Shown here piece after piece: positions 55,396-63,633 of a stretch of DNA of 64,000 nt. The stretch is taken from the NCBI GenBank assembly GCA_030429955.1, contig JAUIGO010000008.1, positions 1 through 64,000 on the forward strand, written 5' to 3'. Below the pieces are notes generated by a model that did no database searches, was not told the DNA's origin, and was given only the letters and a program-made list of their open reading frames with translations. This stretch comes from Bacteroidia bacterium. GTDB taxonomy: Bacteria > Bacteroidota > Bacteroidia > Flavobacteriales > Flavobacteriaceae. The position numbers were made by a program, and so were the translations under genes. Every line of letters starts with the position of its first letter. Position 1 is the first letter of the stretch.

Positions 55396-55563
55396 GTTCA
55401 TTTTGTCTTGATACAAAACGAACCAAAAAATCAAATCAATCTGAGGAAATTCCTGCGGAACATTCGCTTTCAAAACTTCATGCTTGAAGCTGCGCTTCGC
55501 AGTTACATTTTTTCGCTCATTATTTCTGCAGATTGATGCTTCCGACTTTGTCGGAATTTCAAG
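55396..55563. repeat. Structured intergenic repeat, copy B (trpD-trpC gap)
   Basis: Four hairpins as in copy A: I (55396-55423) and spacer are nearly identical; II arms 55435-55450 and 55522-55537; III GAAGC/GCTTC (55481-55501); IV TTCCGAC/GTCGGAA (55540-55556). Positions that differ from copy A in helices II and III change on both sides, preserving the pairs. Confidence 0.75.
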
Positions 55564-55606
55564 TCAATTGTAAAATGTAATAATAATTTACTTATTCGTT
55601 AAAAAA

Positions 55607-56599
55607 CTATGTACTCAATTCAATCAATTTATTCAACGTTGCTTTTGCTTTACCACTTAATAATGATTCTTTGGCAAGTTCAAACCCTTCTTTGTGACTC
55701 ACTTGTTTTGAGGTTGCAATAGCTAATCCTGCATTAGCACATACTACATTATTTTGAGCTTCTGTGCCTTTTCCGCTAATCACATTGACGAAAATTTTTG
55801 CTGCATCTTCAACAGTATTCCCTCCAAAAATTGCACTTTGTTTTATTTGGGTAACTCCTAAATCTTCAGGGGAAAACATTGTTTCAGTGTTATTAGAAAT
55901 GACTTTGGTTTTTCCTGTTAGTGAAATTTCATCATAACCATCTAAGGCGTGAACAATGCTATAATTTTTATCGGTTTGCTGATATAAATAACCATAAAGG
56001 CGTTGCAACTCTAAATTAAATACACCAACCATTTGATTTTTAGGAAACGCTGGGTTTACCATTGGTCCAAGCATGTTAAAAAATGTTTTCACACCTAATT
56101 CTCTTCGAATTGGCGCTACATTTTTCATGGCAGGATGAAATAAAGGCGCATGCAAAACACAGATTCCAGTTGTGTCAATCGATTTTTTTAAAAAGTCTTT
56201 ATCGTTTGAAAATTTAATGCCTAAATATTCCATAACATTGGAAGAACCACAAGCTGAGGACACACCATAGTTACCATGCTTTGCTACATTAACACCTGCT
56301 CCAGCTGTGACGAATGACGATAAGGTTGAAATGTTAAACGTGTCTTTTCCATCACCACCAGTTCCACACAAATCTATTGGGTTAAAATCTTGCAAGTCGA
56401 CAGCTATACATAATTCTAACAATGCATCACGAAACCCTTGCAATTCCTCAAGGGTTATACTTCGCATCATGTATACTGTAAGGAAAGATGCTATTTGACT
56501 TTGGTTGTATTGTCCTTCGGAAATGTTTACCAAAACTTGTTTTGCTTCTTCACTTGAGATGCTTTCGTGGTTTATTAGTCTGTTTAATAGTTCTTTCAT
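55607..56599 (-). CDS. trpD: Anthranilate phosphoribosyltransferase
   Basis: The 330-residue enzyme has the PRPP-binding loop GTGGDGKDTFNIST (about 80-93), and VAKHGNYGVSS and the anthranilate-site RRELGVKTFFN segment. It joins anthranilate to PRPP. It follows trpG by 3 bp. Confidence 0.96.
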   Translation of the reverse strand: MKELLNRLINHESISSEEAKQVLVNISEGQYNQSQIASFLTVYMMRSITLEELQGFRDALLELCIAVDLQDFNPIDLCGTGGDGKDTFNISTLSSFVTAGAGVNVAKHGNYGVSSACGSSNVMEYLGIKFSNDKDFLKKSIDTTGICVLHAPLFHPAMKNVAPIRRELGVKTFFNMLGPMVNPAFPKNQMVGVFNLELQRLYGYLYQQTDKNYSIVHALDGYDEISLTGKTKVISNNTETMFSPEDLGVTQIKQSAIFGGNTVEDAAKIFVNVISGKGTEAQNNVVCANAGLAIATSKQVSHKEGFELAKESLLSGKAKATLNKLIELST

Positions 56600-56602
56600 A
56601 CT

Positions 56603-57169
56603 TTAAGAATTAATCCAGTTATCCAAAATCTTTTTTCCATCTGGAGTTAAAACAGATTCTGGATGGTATTGCACGCCTTTTACATCATATTCTCGATGTC
56701 TTAACGACATCACTTGTCCGTTTTCATCAAAAGATGTGGCTTCTAAACAATCAGGCAGTTTAGCATCAACAACCCAAGAATGATAGCGTCCAACTTCAAT
56801 GTTTTTATCTAATTCGCTAAAAAGAGATTCGTCTTCTACACAAATAGAAACTTTTGTAGCCACACCATGATAAACTTCATCAAGATTAACAATTTTACCT
56901 CCAAAAACTTCTCCAATAGCTTGCTGACCAAGGCATACACCTAAAATACTTTTTGTAGGTGCGTATTCTTTAATAATGGCTTTTAAAAGTCCAGCTTCAT
57001 CAGGAATTCCTGGACCTGGAGATAGCACTATTTTATGAAACGGTTTCACGTCCTCTAAAGTTAATTTGTCGTTTCTAACCACAGTAACATCACAATTTAA
57101 ATCTTCTAGATAGTGAACTAAATTATACGTAAAACTGTCGTAATTATCTATGACTAATACTTTTTTCAT
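56603..57169 (-). CDS. trpG: Anthranilate synthase, glutamine amidotransferase subunit
   Basis: The 188-residue class I GATase has the catalytic Cys in GVCLGQQAIGE and His/Glu in VQYHPESVL, and the SPGPGIP region. It supplies ammonia to TrpE. Its start overlaps the trpE stop by 4 bp (ATGA), typical of a coupled complex. Confidence 0.96.
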   Translation of the reverse strand: MKKVLVIDNYDSFTYNLVHYLEDLNCDVTVVRNDKLTLEDVKPFHKIVLSPGPGIPDEAGLLKAIIKEYAPTKSILGVCLGQQAIGEVFGGKIVNLDEVYHGVATKVSICVEDESLFSELDKNIEVGRYHSWVVDAKLPDCLEATSFDENGQVMSLRHREYDVKGVQYHPESVLTPDGKKILDNWINS

Positions 57170-58566
57170 ATCGATATTCTTTCTGCTATTGTAATAGCTT
57201 TTGTTAATGCTCCCAACTTATTATATACTTCTTGTAATTCATCATTTGCACTAGATTTTGATACAATTCCTGCTCCAGCTTGCCAATGCAATTGATGGTT
57301 TTTGCTTAAAAATGTTCTAATCATAATGGCGTGGTTGTAGTTGCCTTCAAAATCCATAAAACCAATAGCACCACCATAAAACGTTCTACTTGTTTTTTCA
57401 TAATCTTCAATAAGTTGCATGGCTCTATGTTTTGGCGCACCACTAAGTGTGCCTGCTGGAAATGTATCAGCCACAACTTGCATGGTTGATACATGATCAT
57501 GCTTTTTCCCAGTGACTTTACTTACTAAGTGAATTACATGAGAAAAAAACTGCACTTCACGATATTTTTCAACGGTTACTTCACTACCATTTCTACTTAG
57601 GTCGTTTCGCGCTAAGTCAACAAGCATAACATGTTCGGCGTTTTCTTTGGCATCTTCTACTAATTTTTCAGCAAGTTCGGCATCTTTTAAATCGTCTCCA
57701 GTACGTTTAAATGTTCCAGCGATTGGATGAATTTCAGCTTGACCATTATTCACTACTAATTGTGCTTCTGGTGAACTTCCAAAAATCTTGAAATTGCCAT
57801 AATCAAAGTAAAATAGGTAAGGAGATGGATTGATGCTTCTCAAGGCACGATACACGTTAAACTCATCGCCTTTAAAATTTTGTTGAAACTTTCTTGATAA
57901 AACCAATTGAAACACATCACCTCTAGCGCAATGCTTTTTTGCTAGCTCTACATGTTCTTTATACTCATTATCAGTTAAGTTTGAAGAAATATCACCTTTT
58001 GAGAAAAACTCGTATGAAGCAAAATTTTTAGCTTTGATTAAATGAAGAATATCATCAACATTGTTTTTAGTATTAAAACAATGCGCAAAGATATAAGCTT
58101 CATTTTTAAAGTGATTGATGGCTATGATGTTTTGATAAACAGCATAATAAATATCAGGAATCTGTAATGAACCTTCCTTTTTTGAAATGTCTATATCTTC
58201 AAAGTATTTTACTGCATCATAAGCTGTATAACCAAAAATTCCGTTATTGATGAACTTGAACTGCTCATCAGTGTCAACTTTAAACTGTTTGGTGAATTTG
58301 TGAATTTCGTTGGTTACGTCTGTTTTACTTGTTTCTGAAACTGATTGACTACCATCAGGAAATTTCTGAGTGATAACTTCATTTTCAACTTTAATAGATG
58401 CAATTGGGTTGCAGCAGATGTATGAAAAACTGTTATCATTGGCATGGTAATCACTACTCTCAAGCAAAATACTATTAGGATACTTGTCTCGAATCTTTAA
58501 GTATATGCTAACAGGCGTAATGGTGTCTGCTAGTATTTTTTTATAATGTGTTTTTAATGGGTACAT
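57166..58566 (-). CDS. trpE: Anthranilate synthase component I
   Basis: The 466-residue chorismate-using enzyme has LLESS near residue 33 (the site for tryptophan feedback) and the catalytic domain (HPIAGTFKRTG; LVDLARNDLSR; GTLSGAPKHRAMQ). It makes anthranilate with TrpG. It is first in trpEGDCFBA. A terminator and leader peptide upstream put it under attenuation. Confidence 0.97.
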   Translation of the reverse strand: MYPLKTHYKKILADTITPVSIYLKIRDKYPNSILLESSDYHANDNSFSYICCNPIASIKVENEVITQKFPDGSQSVSETSKTDVTNEIHKFTKQFKVDTDEQFKFINNGIFGYTAYDAVKYFEDIDISKKEGSLQIPDIYYAVYQNIIAINHFKNEAYIFAHCFNTKNNVDDILHLIKAKNFASYEFFSKGDISSNLTDNEYKEHVELAKKHCARGDVFQLVLSRKFQQNFKGDEFNVYRALRSINPSPYLFYFDYGNFKIFGSSPEAQLVVNNGQAEIHPIAGTFKRTGDDLKDAELAEKLVEDAKENAEHVMLVDLARNDLSRNGSEVTVEKYREVQFFSHVIHLVSKVTGKKHDHVSTMQVVADTFPAGTLSGAPKHRAMQLIEDYEKTSRTFYGGAIGFMDFEGNYNHAIMIRTFLSKNHQLHWQAGAGIVSKSSANDELQEVYNKLGALTKAITIAERISI

Positions 58567-58577
58567 ATTTTTGTCAT

Positions 58578-58611
58578 AAAAAAAAGGCTTGTCGTGAATG
58601 ACAAGCCTTTT
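58578..58611 (-). terminator. trp attenuator terminator (3:4)
   Basis: On the minus strand AAAAGGCTTGTC pairs with GACAAGCC plus eight Ts around the loop ATTCAC. It ends 11 nt before the trpE ATG. Confidence 0.9.
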
Positions 58612-58700
58612 GATATTTTTGTTTAAATATACGATAGGTTAATTCACGAATGTTAGTTTCGAGAATTCCACCACCAAGTATGATTTAAAATTGTGTTCAT
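58592..58700 (-). promoter_or_regulatory. trp transcription attenuator, alternative helices
   Basis: Helix 1:2 pairs AATTC-t-CGAA (58667-58658) with TTCG-t-GAATT (58650-58641). Antiterminator 2:3 pairs TCGTGAAT (58649-58642) with ATTCACGA (58599-58592), extended through AACCT (58640-58636) to AGGcTT. Helix 3:4 is the terminator. Ribosome stalling at the Trp codons would favour 2:3. Confidence 0.85.
58653..58700 (-). CDS. trpL: trp leader peptide with three tandem Trp codons
   Basis: A 15-codon ORF from ATG 58700 encodes MNTILNHTWWWNSRN and stops at 58653. It starts about 10 nt after the likely transcription start. The three consecutive TGG codons overlap the 5' side of helix 1:2, as in known trp leaders. 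It has no protein role expected beyond sensing charged tRNA-Trp. Confidence 0.88.
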   Translation of the reverse strand: MNTILNHTWWWNSRN

Positions 58701-58714
58701 TTATTTTGTTTGTT

Positions 58715-58744
58715 CAAATATATAAAGTTGTTTTTAATTTCCAA
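58715..58744 (-). promoter_or_regulatory. trp operon promoter
   Basis: On the minus strand TTG (58744-58742) and TATATTTG (58722-58715) are 19 nt apart, as at rpsU. The -33 lies in the 3' end of the YceI gene. Confidence 0.8.
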
Positions 58745-59318
58745 ATTTTAATGACACATTAATGTCAAATTCATTGTCAATAGCTCTGTTTTTTAGCCCA
58801 TCAAAAAAGCTTGCAGATCTAAATTTAATATCAAATTTTGTTCTGTCAATTTTAAGAGCAGTAGTTGCAACGTTATCAACAATATTCAAATTAAATGTGA
58901 TTGGATTTGTAATATTTTTAATAGTAAGGTCACCAGTTACTAAATACTTACCTTTTTCTCCCTTTACATTAGTGATCTGTAAGGTAGATGTTGGATAAGT
59001 TTCAGTGCTAAAAAAATCATCAGATTTTAAATGGTCTTCAACCCTACCACGCTTGTCTACAGGCAAGTCGGTAACAACAAGAGAGGCAATATCCATTGTA
59101 ATAGTTCCACCAGTAAGTTGGTCGTTATCAAATGTAAAATGACCTTCTTTAAGGTTTACAGTTCCTTCATGGAAACCAATTACTTTATAAGCTTTCCAAG
59201 TAACAGTTGCCTCCTGGATTTGAACTTTTTTTTCAGCTTTAGCAGTTATAAATGGCAAACTTGTAAAAAAGAACAGTAGCGTAGTAATTTTGATGACTCC
59301 TAAATTCATTATATTCAA
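58734..59318 (-). CDS. YceI family periplasmic lipid-binding protein
   Basis: The 194-residue protein has a signal peptide (about 1-28, ITAKA) and a lipocalin-like YceI barrel (VTWKAYKVIGFHEGTVNLKE; FDNDQLTGGTITMDIASL; FKIRS-like DIKFRSASFFDG near the end). It probably binds a polyisoprenoid or other lipid in the periplasm. Its stop overlaps the trp promoter region. Confidence 0.88.
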   Translation of the reverse strand: MNIMNLGVIKITTLLFFFTSLPFITAKAEKKVQIQEATVTWKAYKVIGFHEGTVNLKEGHFTFDNDQLTGGTITMDIASLVVTDLPVDKRGRVEDHLKSDDFFSTETYPTSTLQITNVKGEKGKYLVTGDLTIKNITNPITFNLNIVDNVATTALKIDRTKFDIKFRSASFFDGLKNRAIDNEFDINVSLKFGN

Positions 59319-59445
59319 TTTTTAATTAATGAAATAAAAATATAGTTTACCATAATTACAGTATCTTAATATTTAGTTAAACTTATGACATTTAAATTTG
59401 TGTTAAACATGCAGATTAAATTTCTGTAATCACTATTTTTATAAG

Positions 59446-59979
59446 ATGAAGCAACTATTAGTCCTTTTTGTATTATTATCACTTTCTTGTAAAACAGAAA
59501 AGAAAACAGAAACGGCCCAAACAGATGAGAATAAAGTTGAAGTACCATCAAATGATGATATCAAACTTGAAATCCATGATTTTAATGGTTTGGAGCCTTA
59601 TTTGAATATAAAAGATGATAAAACCTACGTGGTCAATTTTTGGGCAACGTGGTGTGCGCCTTGCATTAAAGAATTGCCCCATTTTGAAGCAATAAACAAG
59701 AATTATAATGATAAAAACGTGGAAGTGATACTAGTGAGTTTAGACTTTCCGAATCAGTATGACAAAAAATTAAAACCTTTTATAAAGAAACACGATTTGC
59801 AATCTAAAATCCTGGTGTTAGATGATGTTGACCAAAATACATGGATTCCAAAAATAAATGAGAATTGGGATGGAGCCATTCCAGTAACCATTATATATAA
59901 CAAAGATAAACGTGAGTTCTATGATAGAACATTTACTTACGAGGAACTTGAAACCGAATTAAAACAATTTTTAAAATAA
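59446..59979 (+). CDS. TlpA-like thioredoxin family lipoprotein
   Basis: The 177-residue protein has a lipoprotein signal (LSLSC, Cys15), an acidic linker and a thioredoxin domain with FWATWCAPCIKEL (CxxC). It should be a periplasmic disulfide reductase. It precedes a redoxin gene by 5 bp. Confidence 0.9.
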   Translation: MKQLLVLFVLLSLSCKTEKKTETAQTDENKVEVPSNDDIKLEIHDFNGLEPYLNIKDDKTYVVNFWATWCAPCIKELPHFEAINKNYNDKNVEVILVSLDFPNQYDKKLKPFIKKHDLQSKILVLDDVDQNTWIPKINENWDGAIPVTIIYNKDKREFYDRTFTYEELETELKQFLK

Positions 59980-59984
59980 GCACT

Positions 59985-60602
59985 ATGAAATTTATTAAAA
60001 CAATAGCTGTATTTGCAATAGTATTGGTTGCAAGTGCTTTTACTGCGAACACTTCTTCTGTGTCTGATGGTTATGAAGTTGGCGATATCGCAACAGATTT
60101 TAAATTAAAGAACATTGACGGAAACATGGTGTCTTTGGCAGATTATAAAGATGCCAAAGGTTATATCGTGATTTTTACTTGTAACACATGTCCTTATGCT
60201 GTTCAGTATGAAGACAGGATTATAGCTTTAGATAAAAAGTATGCCTCCAAAGGATTTCCGGTTGTAGCCATTATGCCTAACAATCCAGAGGTTCAGCCTG
60301 GAGATAGTATGGATGCCATGAAAGCTAGAGCTGCTTCTAAAGGGTTTACTTTCCCTTATTTATTTGACGATGGACAAAAAATTTATCCTCAATATGGAGC
60401 TACTAAAACACCACATGTTTATTTATTAGAGAAAACCAAGAAAGGAAATGTGGTTAGATATATTGGAGCCATTGATGATAATTATAAAGATGCAGAAGCT
60501 GTAAACACTAAGTATGTTGAAGAAGCTGTAGATGCTTTAATGAATGGAAAAGAGATAAAAGAAACTAAGACTAGAGCTATAGGCTGTACCATAAAAGTTT
60601 AA
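59985..60602 (+). CDS. Redoxin (AhpC/TSA-like) family exported protein
   Basis: The 205-residue protein has a signal peptide (about 1-21) and a peroxiredoxin-like domain (DIATDFKLKNIDGNMVSLAD) with active-site CNTCPYA. Cysteines occur as CxxC, so thiol-disulfide exchange rather than peroxidase chemistry is possible. It is coupled to the TlpA-like gene. A terminator follows at 60613-60640. Confidence 0.88.
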   Translation: MKFIKTIAVFAIVLVASAFTANTSSVSDGYEVGDIATDFKLKNIDGNMVSLADYKDAKGYIVIFTCNTCPYAVQYEDRIIALDKKYASKGFPVVAIMPNNPEVQPGDSMDAMKARAASKGFTFPYLFDDGQKIYPQYGATKTPHVYLLEKTKKGNVVRYIGAIDDNYKDAEAVNTKYVEEAVDALMNGKEIKETKTRAIGCTIKV

Positions 60603-60612
60603 CAAAAAAATC

Positions 60613-60640
60613 AATCCGAAGTGTAACACTTCGGATTTTT
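60613..60640 (+). terminator. Terminator of the thioredoxin/redoxin unit
   Basis: AATCCGAAGTGT pairs with ACACTTCGGATT (60613-60637), followed by Ts. Confidence 0.85.
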
Positions 60641-60672
60641 TTATGTCTTTATGTTATATCACAAAGAAACGT

Positions 60673-60680
60673 TAAATTTG
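60673..60680 (+). promoter_or_regulatory. Candidate -7 element (TAAATTTG)
   Basis: TAAATTTG lies 15 bp before the rhodanese ATG, downstream of a terminator, consistent with a new promoter. Confidence 0.5.
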
Positions 60681-60695
60681 TATTTAAATTAAGAT

Positions 60696-61010
60696 ATGGC
60701 AGACTTGACACAAGTAGAATGGCAGGAACAATTACAGAATGATCCTGATGCAGTGATTTTAGATGTAAGGACTTACGCTGAAATTCAACAAGGTTATATT
60801 CCAAATGCTAAACATATTGATATTTACAGAGGTCAAGAATTTATTGATGAAGTAATGAAACTTGACAAAAGCAAAAGTTATTATGTGTATTGTAGATCTG
60901 GAGGTAGAAGTGGACAAGCTTGTTCTTTCATGAATCAAGCTGGTTTTGAAAAGGCTTACAATTTAGTTGGTGGCATTATGCAGTGGCAAGGAGAAATTTC
61001 TTTTAATTAA
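60696..61010 (+). CDS. Rhodanese-like domain protein (cytoplasmic)
   Basis: The 104-residue single-domain rhodanese has AVILDVRTYAEIQQGYIPNA and active-site loop YCRSGGRSG with the catalytic Cys. It has no signal, so it should be cytoplasmic. It moves sulfane sulfur. It lies 12 bp before a second, lipoprotein rhodanese. Confidence 0.9.
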   Translation: MADLTQVEWQEQLQNDPDAVILDVRTYAEIQQGYIPNAKHIDIYRGQEFIDEVMKLDKSKSYYVYCRSGGRSGQACSFMNQAGFEKAYNLVGGIMQWQGEISFN

Positions 61011-61022
61011 ACACTTTTATAT

Positions 61023-61424
61023 ATGAAACGTTTTATTCTTTTATTATTAATAACATCTGCTTTTACTTTTAGTTGTAAAGAAACAACTTCTGAAGAAAAC
61101 ATTAAATTAGTAACTCCTGAAGAGATGAAAGAACTCTCTCAAATGGATGGTGTACAACTTGTAGATGTTCGCACTCCTGAAGAATTTGAAGAAGGTCACA
61201 TAAAAGGATTTCAAAACATAGATTTCATGTCTGACACCTTTCAAGAGGATATTGAAAAATTGGATAAAACCAAACCAGTTATTGTGTATTGTAAATCTGG
61301 TAACAGAAGTGGTAAAAGTTGCAAAATAATGAAAGAAAAAGGCTTCGTAAAAATTTACGATCTAGAAGGTGGTATCGAAAAATGGAAGTATGAAGGTAAC
61401 AAGGTTGAAATTCTTCTTCCTTAA
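61023..61424 (+). CDS. Rhodanese-like domain lipoprotein
   Basis: The 133-residue protein has a lipoprotein signal (FTFSC, Cys18) and a rhodanese domain with VQLVDVRTPEEFEEGHIKG and loop YCKSGNRSG. Its partner is the cytoplasmic rhodanese, so the pair may handle sulfur on both sides of the membrane. It overlaps the convergent kinase gene by 4 bp. Confidence 0.9.
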   Translation: MKRFILLLLITSAFTFSCKETTSEENIKLVTPEEMKELSQMDGVQLVDVRTPEEFEEGHIKGFQNIDFMSDTFQEDIEKLDKTKPVIVYCKSGNRSGKSCKIMKEKGFVKIYDLEGGIEKWKYEGNKVEILLP

Positions 61425-62473
61425 ATAAGCTTACTTTTTATTACAGCTTCAATAAATTGCTGCTCATTAATGGTCTTTTTTGTAAGCTCAAATAGACTTT
61501 GACATCTGTCAAGGTTTTGATTTTCATAACTTACCTTGTAGTAAATATTCCCATTTAAATAATCTGTTAAGGCCCTTAAACCATGCATAAATGGCATCAA
61601 AACACATGAAATTGGCAAAAATTCAATTTCTTTTGGAGCAAGGATGGATTTGTAAAGTGCTAACCCTTCAACAAAATTCTCAAACAAAGTTCTATTAAAC
61701 TTTATGTTTTCTAACTCTTTTTCATCTTCATTAGATTCGCTTACAGCTGTTCGAACAGCATCACCAAAATCATAATGGAAATAACCTTTCATAATGGTAT
61801 CTAAATCAATAAAACACAAACCTTTCTTTGTATGCTTATCAAATAACATATTATTGAGCTTCGTATCATTATGACAAATCCTTAATGGCAAATCTGTTGT
61901 GTAGAAATCATTAAAAAGAGATTTGTTTTCAAGTGCAAAATTAATAAGGTGTTTAGCTGTTTCCTTTCGGATAATTGACGTATTTGCTAATGCAATTTCA
62001 AAATCAATAATTTTTGAAGGAAGATGATTCAAATTGCTAATAATATCTTCAAAGTTATCAGGATTTTCGTTAGACAATAACGTATGAAACTTTCCTAAAA
62101 TCTTACCAGCTTCAAAAGCTATTTTCGGGTCTTTTGTGAAGTTAAAAGCATCGCTATTATTTATGTAAGTGAGCAATCTCCAGTAATTGTCGTTTTGCAC
62201 ATAATAGAGAGAGTTGTCATGAGTTGGAATAATGGATATCTCTTTATAATCATTACCCTTTAGTCGCAAGAGTGCTTTATAAAAATTTTGATGTAAGACG
62301 TCAATTTTTTTAAATACGTTTGCATTTACTCGTTGCAGAATGTATTCAGTTTTTTTATTGCTTTTTATCAAAAATGTGTCGTTAATATAACCTTGGTTAA
62401 TAGGTTGTATGCTAACGTCGTTTAAGGTAATTTGAAACTGACTTAATATAAAGGTTAAGGCCAAATTATCCAT
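61421..62473 (-). CDS. NahK/APH-like sugar 1-kinase
   Basis: The 350-residue aminoglycoside-phosphotransferase-fold protein has the catalytic loop CHNDTKLNNMLFD and metal-binding IDLDTIMKG, with HYDFGDAVR after. The C-terminal part (LTDYLNGNIYYKVSYENQNL) matches N-acetylhexosamine 1-kinase (NahK) from Bifidobacterium. It probably phosphorylates GlcNAc, GalNAc or MurNAc at C1. It follows the nucleotidyltransferase by 12 bp. Confidence 0.85.
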   Translation of the reverse strand: MDNLALTFILSQFQITLNDVSIQPINQGYINDTFLIKSNKKTEYILQRVNANVFKKIDVLHQNFYKALLRLKGNDYKEISIIPTHDNSLYYVQNDNYWRLLTYINNSDAFNFTKDPKIAFEAGKILGKFHTLLSNENPDNFEDIISNLNHLPSKIIDFEIALANTSIIRKETAKHLINFALENKSLFNDFYTTDLPLRICHNDTKLNNMLFDKHTKKGLCFIDLDTIMKGYFHYDFGDAVRTAVSESNEDEKELENIKFNRTLFENFVEGLALYKSILAPKEIEFLPISCVLMPFMHGLRALTDYLNGNIYYKVSYENQNLDRCQSLFELTKKTINEQQFIEAVIKSKLI

Positions 62474-62485
62474 GATATTTAGGCA

Positions 62486-63370
62486 TTAACTCCATAAAGG
62501 CGAAGGGTATTCGTTTTGTTCAGTTAAGTTTTTTAGGGTATTTACTGCCTCGGTTTTATCTTCGTAATAGGTTACACCAAACCAGTCACTTTTTGATGAG
62601 ATTACATTAATATTAATCAAACCATTTACCATCATTTCCTGAGCCACAAAAGGCAAGTAAATTTCACTTTTTTCAAGGTTTTCTGGGACATTCAGGAAGT
62701 TTCGGAAATACGTTTCAATATAATTGAAAATGGAAGGATTGCAAATCCAGAAATTCATGGAGACAATGGTGTCTGGTTCCAGTTCATTGCCAGAATCCTC
62801 ATCAACAATAACATCGTCCATTGCTACGATTTTTGTATGCTCTTGAATAGAGATAAGCTGTTCGCCTTCGACATGACAAACACCTCTTGAAACAGAACCA
62901 TGTTCTGATAAGGTATCTTTTAATTGATAACCAACAATTCCGTAAGTATTATTTGATTCTAATGAATTTATAAACTGAGATGCGCTTTCAAAAGCATTTT
63001 TGCCATAATAGTCATCAGCATTAATGATTACAAATTCGCTTTTAATAACATCTTTTGCGCACCAAACAGCATGAGCGGTTCCCCAAGGTTTAATACGTTC
63101 TGTATGTAGCGTAACACCTTCTGGTAAGTTATTGATGTCTTGAACCAAGACATCTAATTTTATATGATTTGGAATTCGTTCAGAAAGATAACTCTTTAAA
63201 AAATCTTGATTGGCTTCTTTAGTAATAACGACAATATGGTCAAATCCGTTAGCAATAGCATCAAAAATACTATACTCCAATAAAAACTCTTCATTTGGTC
63301 CTAAGCCATCAAATTGCTTAAGTTTTCCATAGCGACTACCACTTCCAGCAGCCATTAATAATAAGGTCAT
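62486..63370 (-). CDS. Sugar-phosphate nucleotidyltransferase
   Basis: The 294-residue protein has the NTP-transferase signature LLLMAAGSGSRYGKLKQFDG, the acid DADDYYGKN-like INADDYYG, and SMNFWICNPSIF. It would couple NTP to a sugar 1-phosphate, as RmlA or MurU do. Paired with the kinase, it may convert free amino sugar to a nucleotide sugar in two steps. The exact sugar is unknown. Confidence 0.85.
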   Translation of the reverse strand: MTLLLMAAGSGSRYGKLKQFDGLGPNEEFLLEYSIFDAIANGFDHIVVITKEANQDFLKSYLSERIPNHIKLDVLVQDINNLPEGVTLHTERIKPWGTAHAVWCAKDVIKSEFVIINADDYYGKNAFESASQFINSLESNNTYGIVGYQLKDTLSEHGSVSRGVCHVEGEQLISIQEHTKIVAMDDVIVDEDSGNELEPDTIVSMNFWICNPSIFNYIETYFRNFLNVPENLEKSEIYLPFVAQEMMVNGLININVISSKSDWFGVTYYEDKTEAVNTLKNLTEQNEYPSPLWS

Positions 63371-63585
63371 AAACTATAAAATTAGGACGCAAAAATAGAG
63401 TTTTGAGAGCAGATAGGAAAACATAAAGGCAATAAACTTAGCACATATTTGAGATTGATTTTATCGATATTTTAAACAAAATGAGTCGGTTTATCGAATA
63501 ACTTAATAGTTTATAGATAAATTTAGGATGAATATATTATCTGTTTGTAATCTAGCTATTCATAAAGATTTTGTATATTTAAATG

Positions 63586-63604
63586 GTTTGATTTTAAATC
63601 AAAC
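63586..63604. promoter_or_regulatory. 19-bp palindrome upstream of a small gene
   Basis: GTTTGATTT-t-AAATCAAAC is a perfect inverted repeat 29 bp before the ATG at 63634 and could be an operator or leader hairpin. Confidence 0.45.
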
Positions 63605-63633
63605 AGAATCATAATCTTTTTAATGGTTAAGTT

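Noticed and set aside
53626-55563. Insertion sequence in the trp operon
   Set aside because: The repeats are about 165 bp, with no transposase ORF and no terminal inverted repeats of an IS; they are better described as structured repeats.
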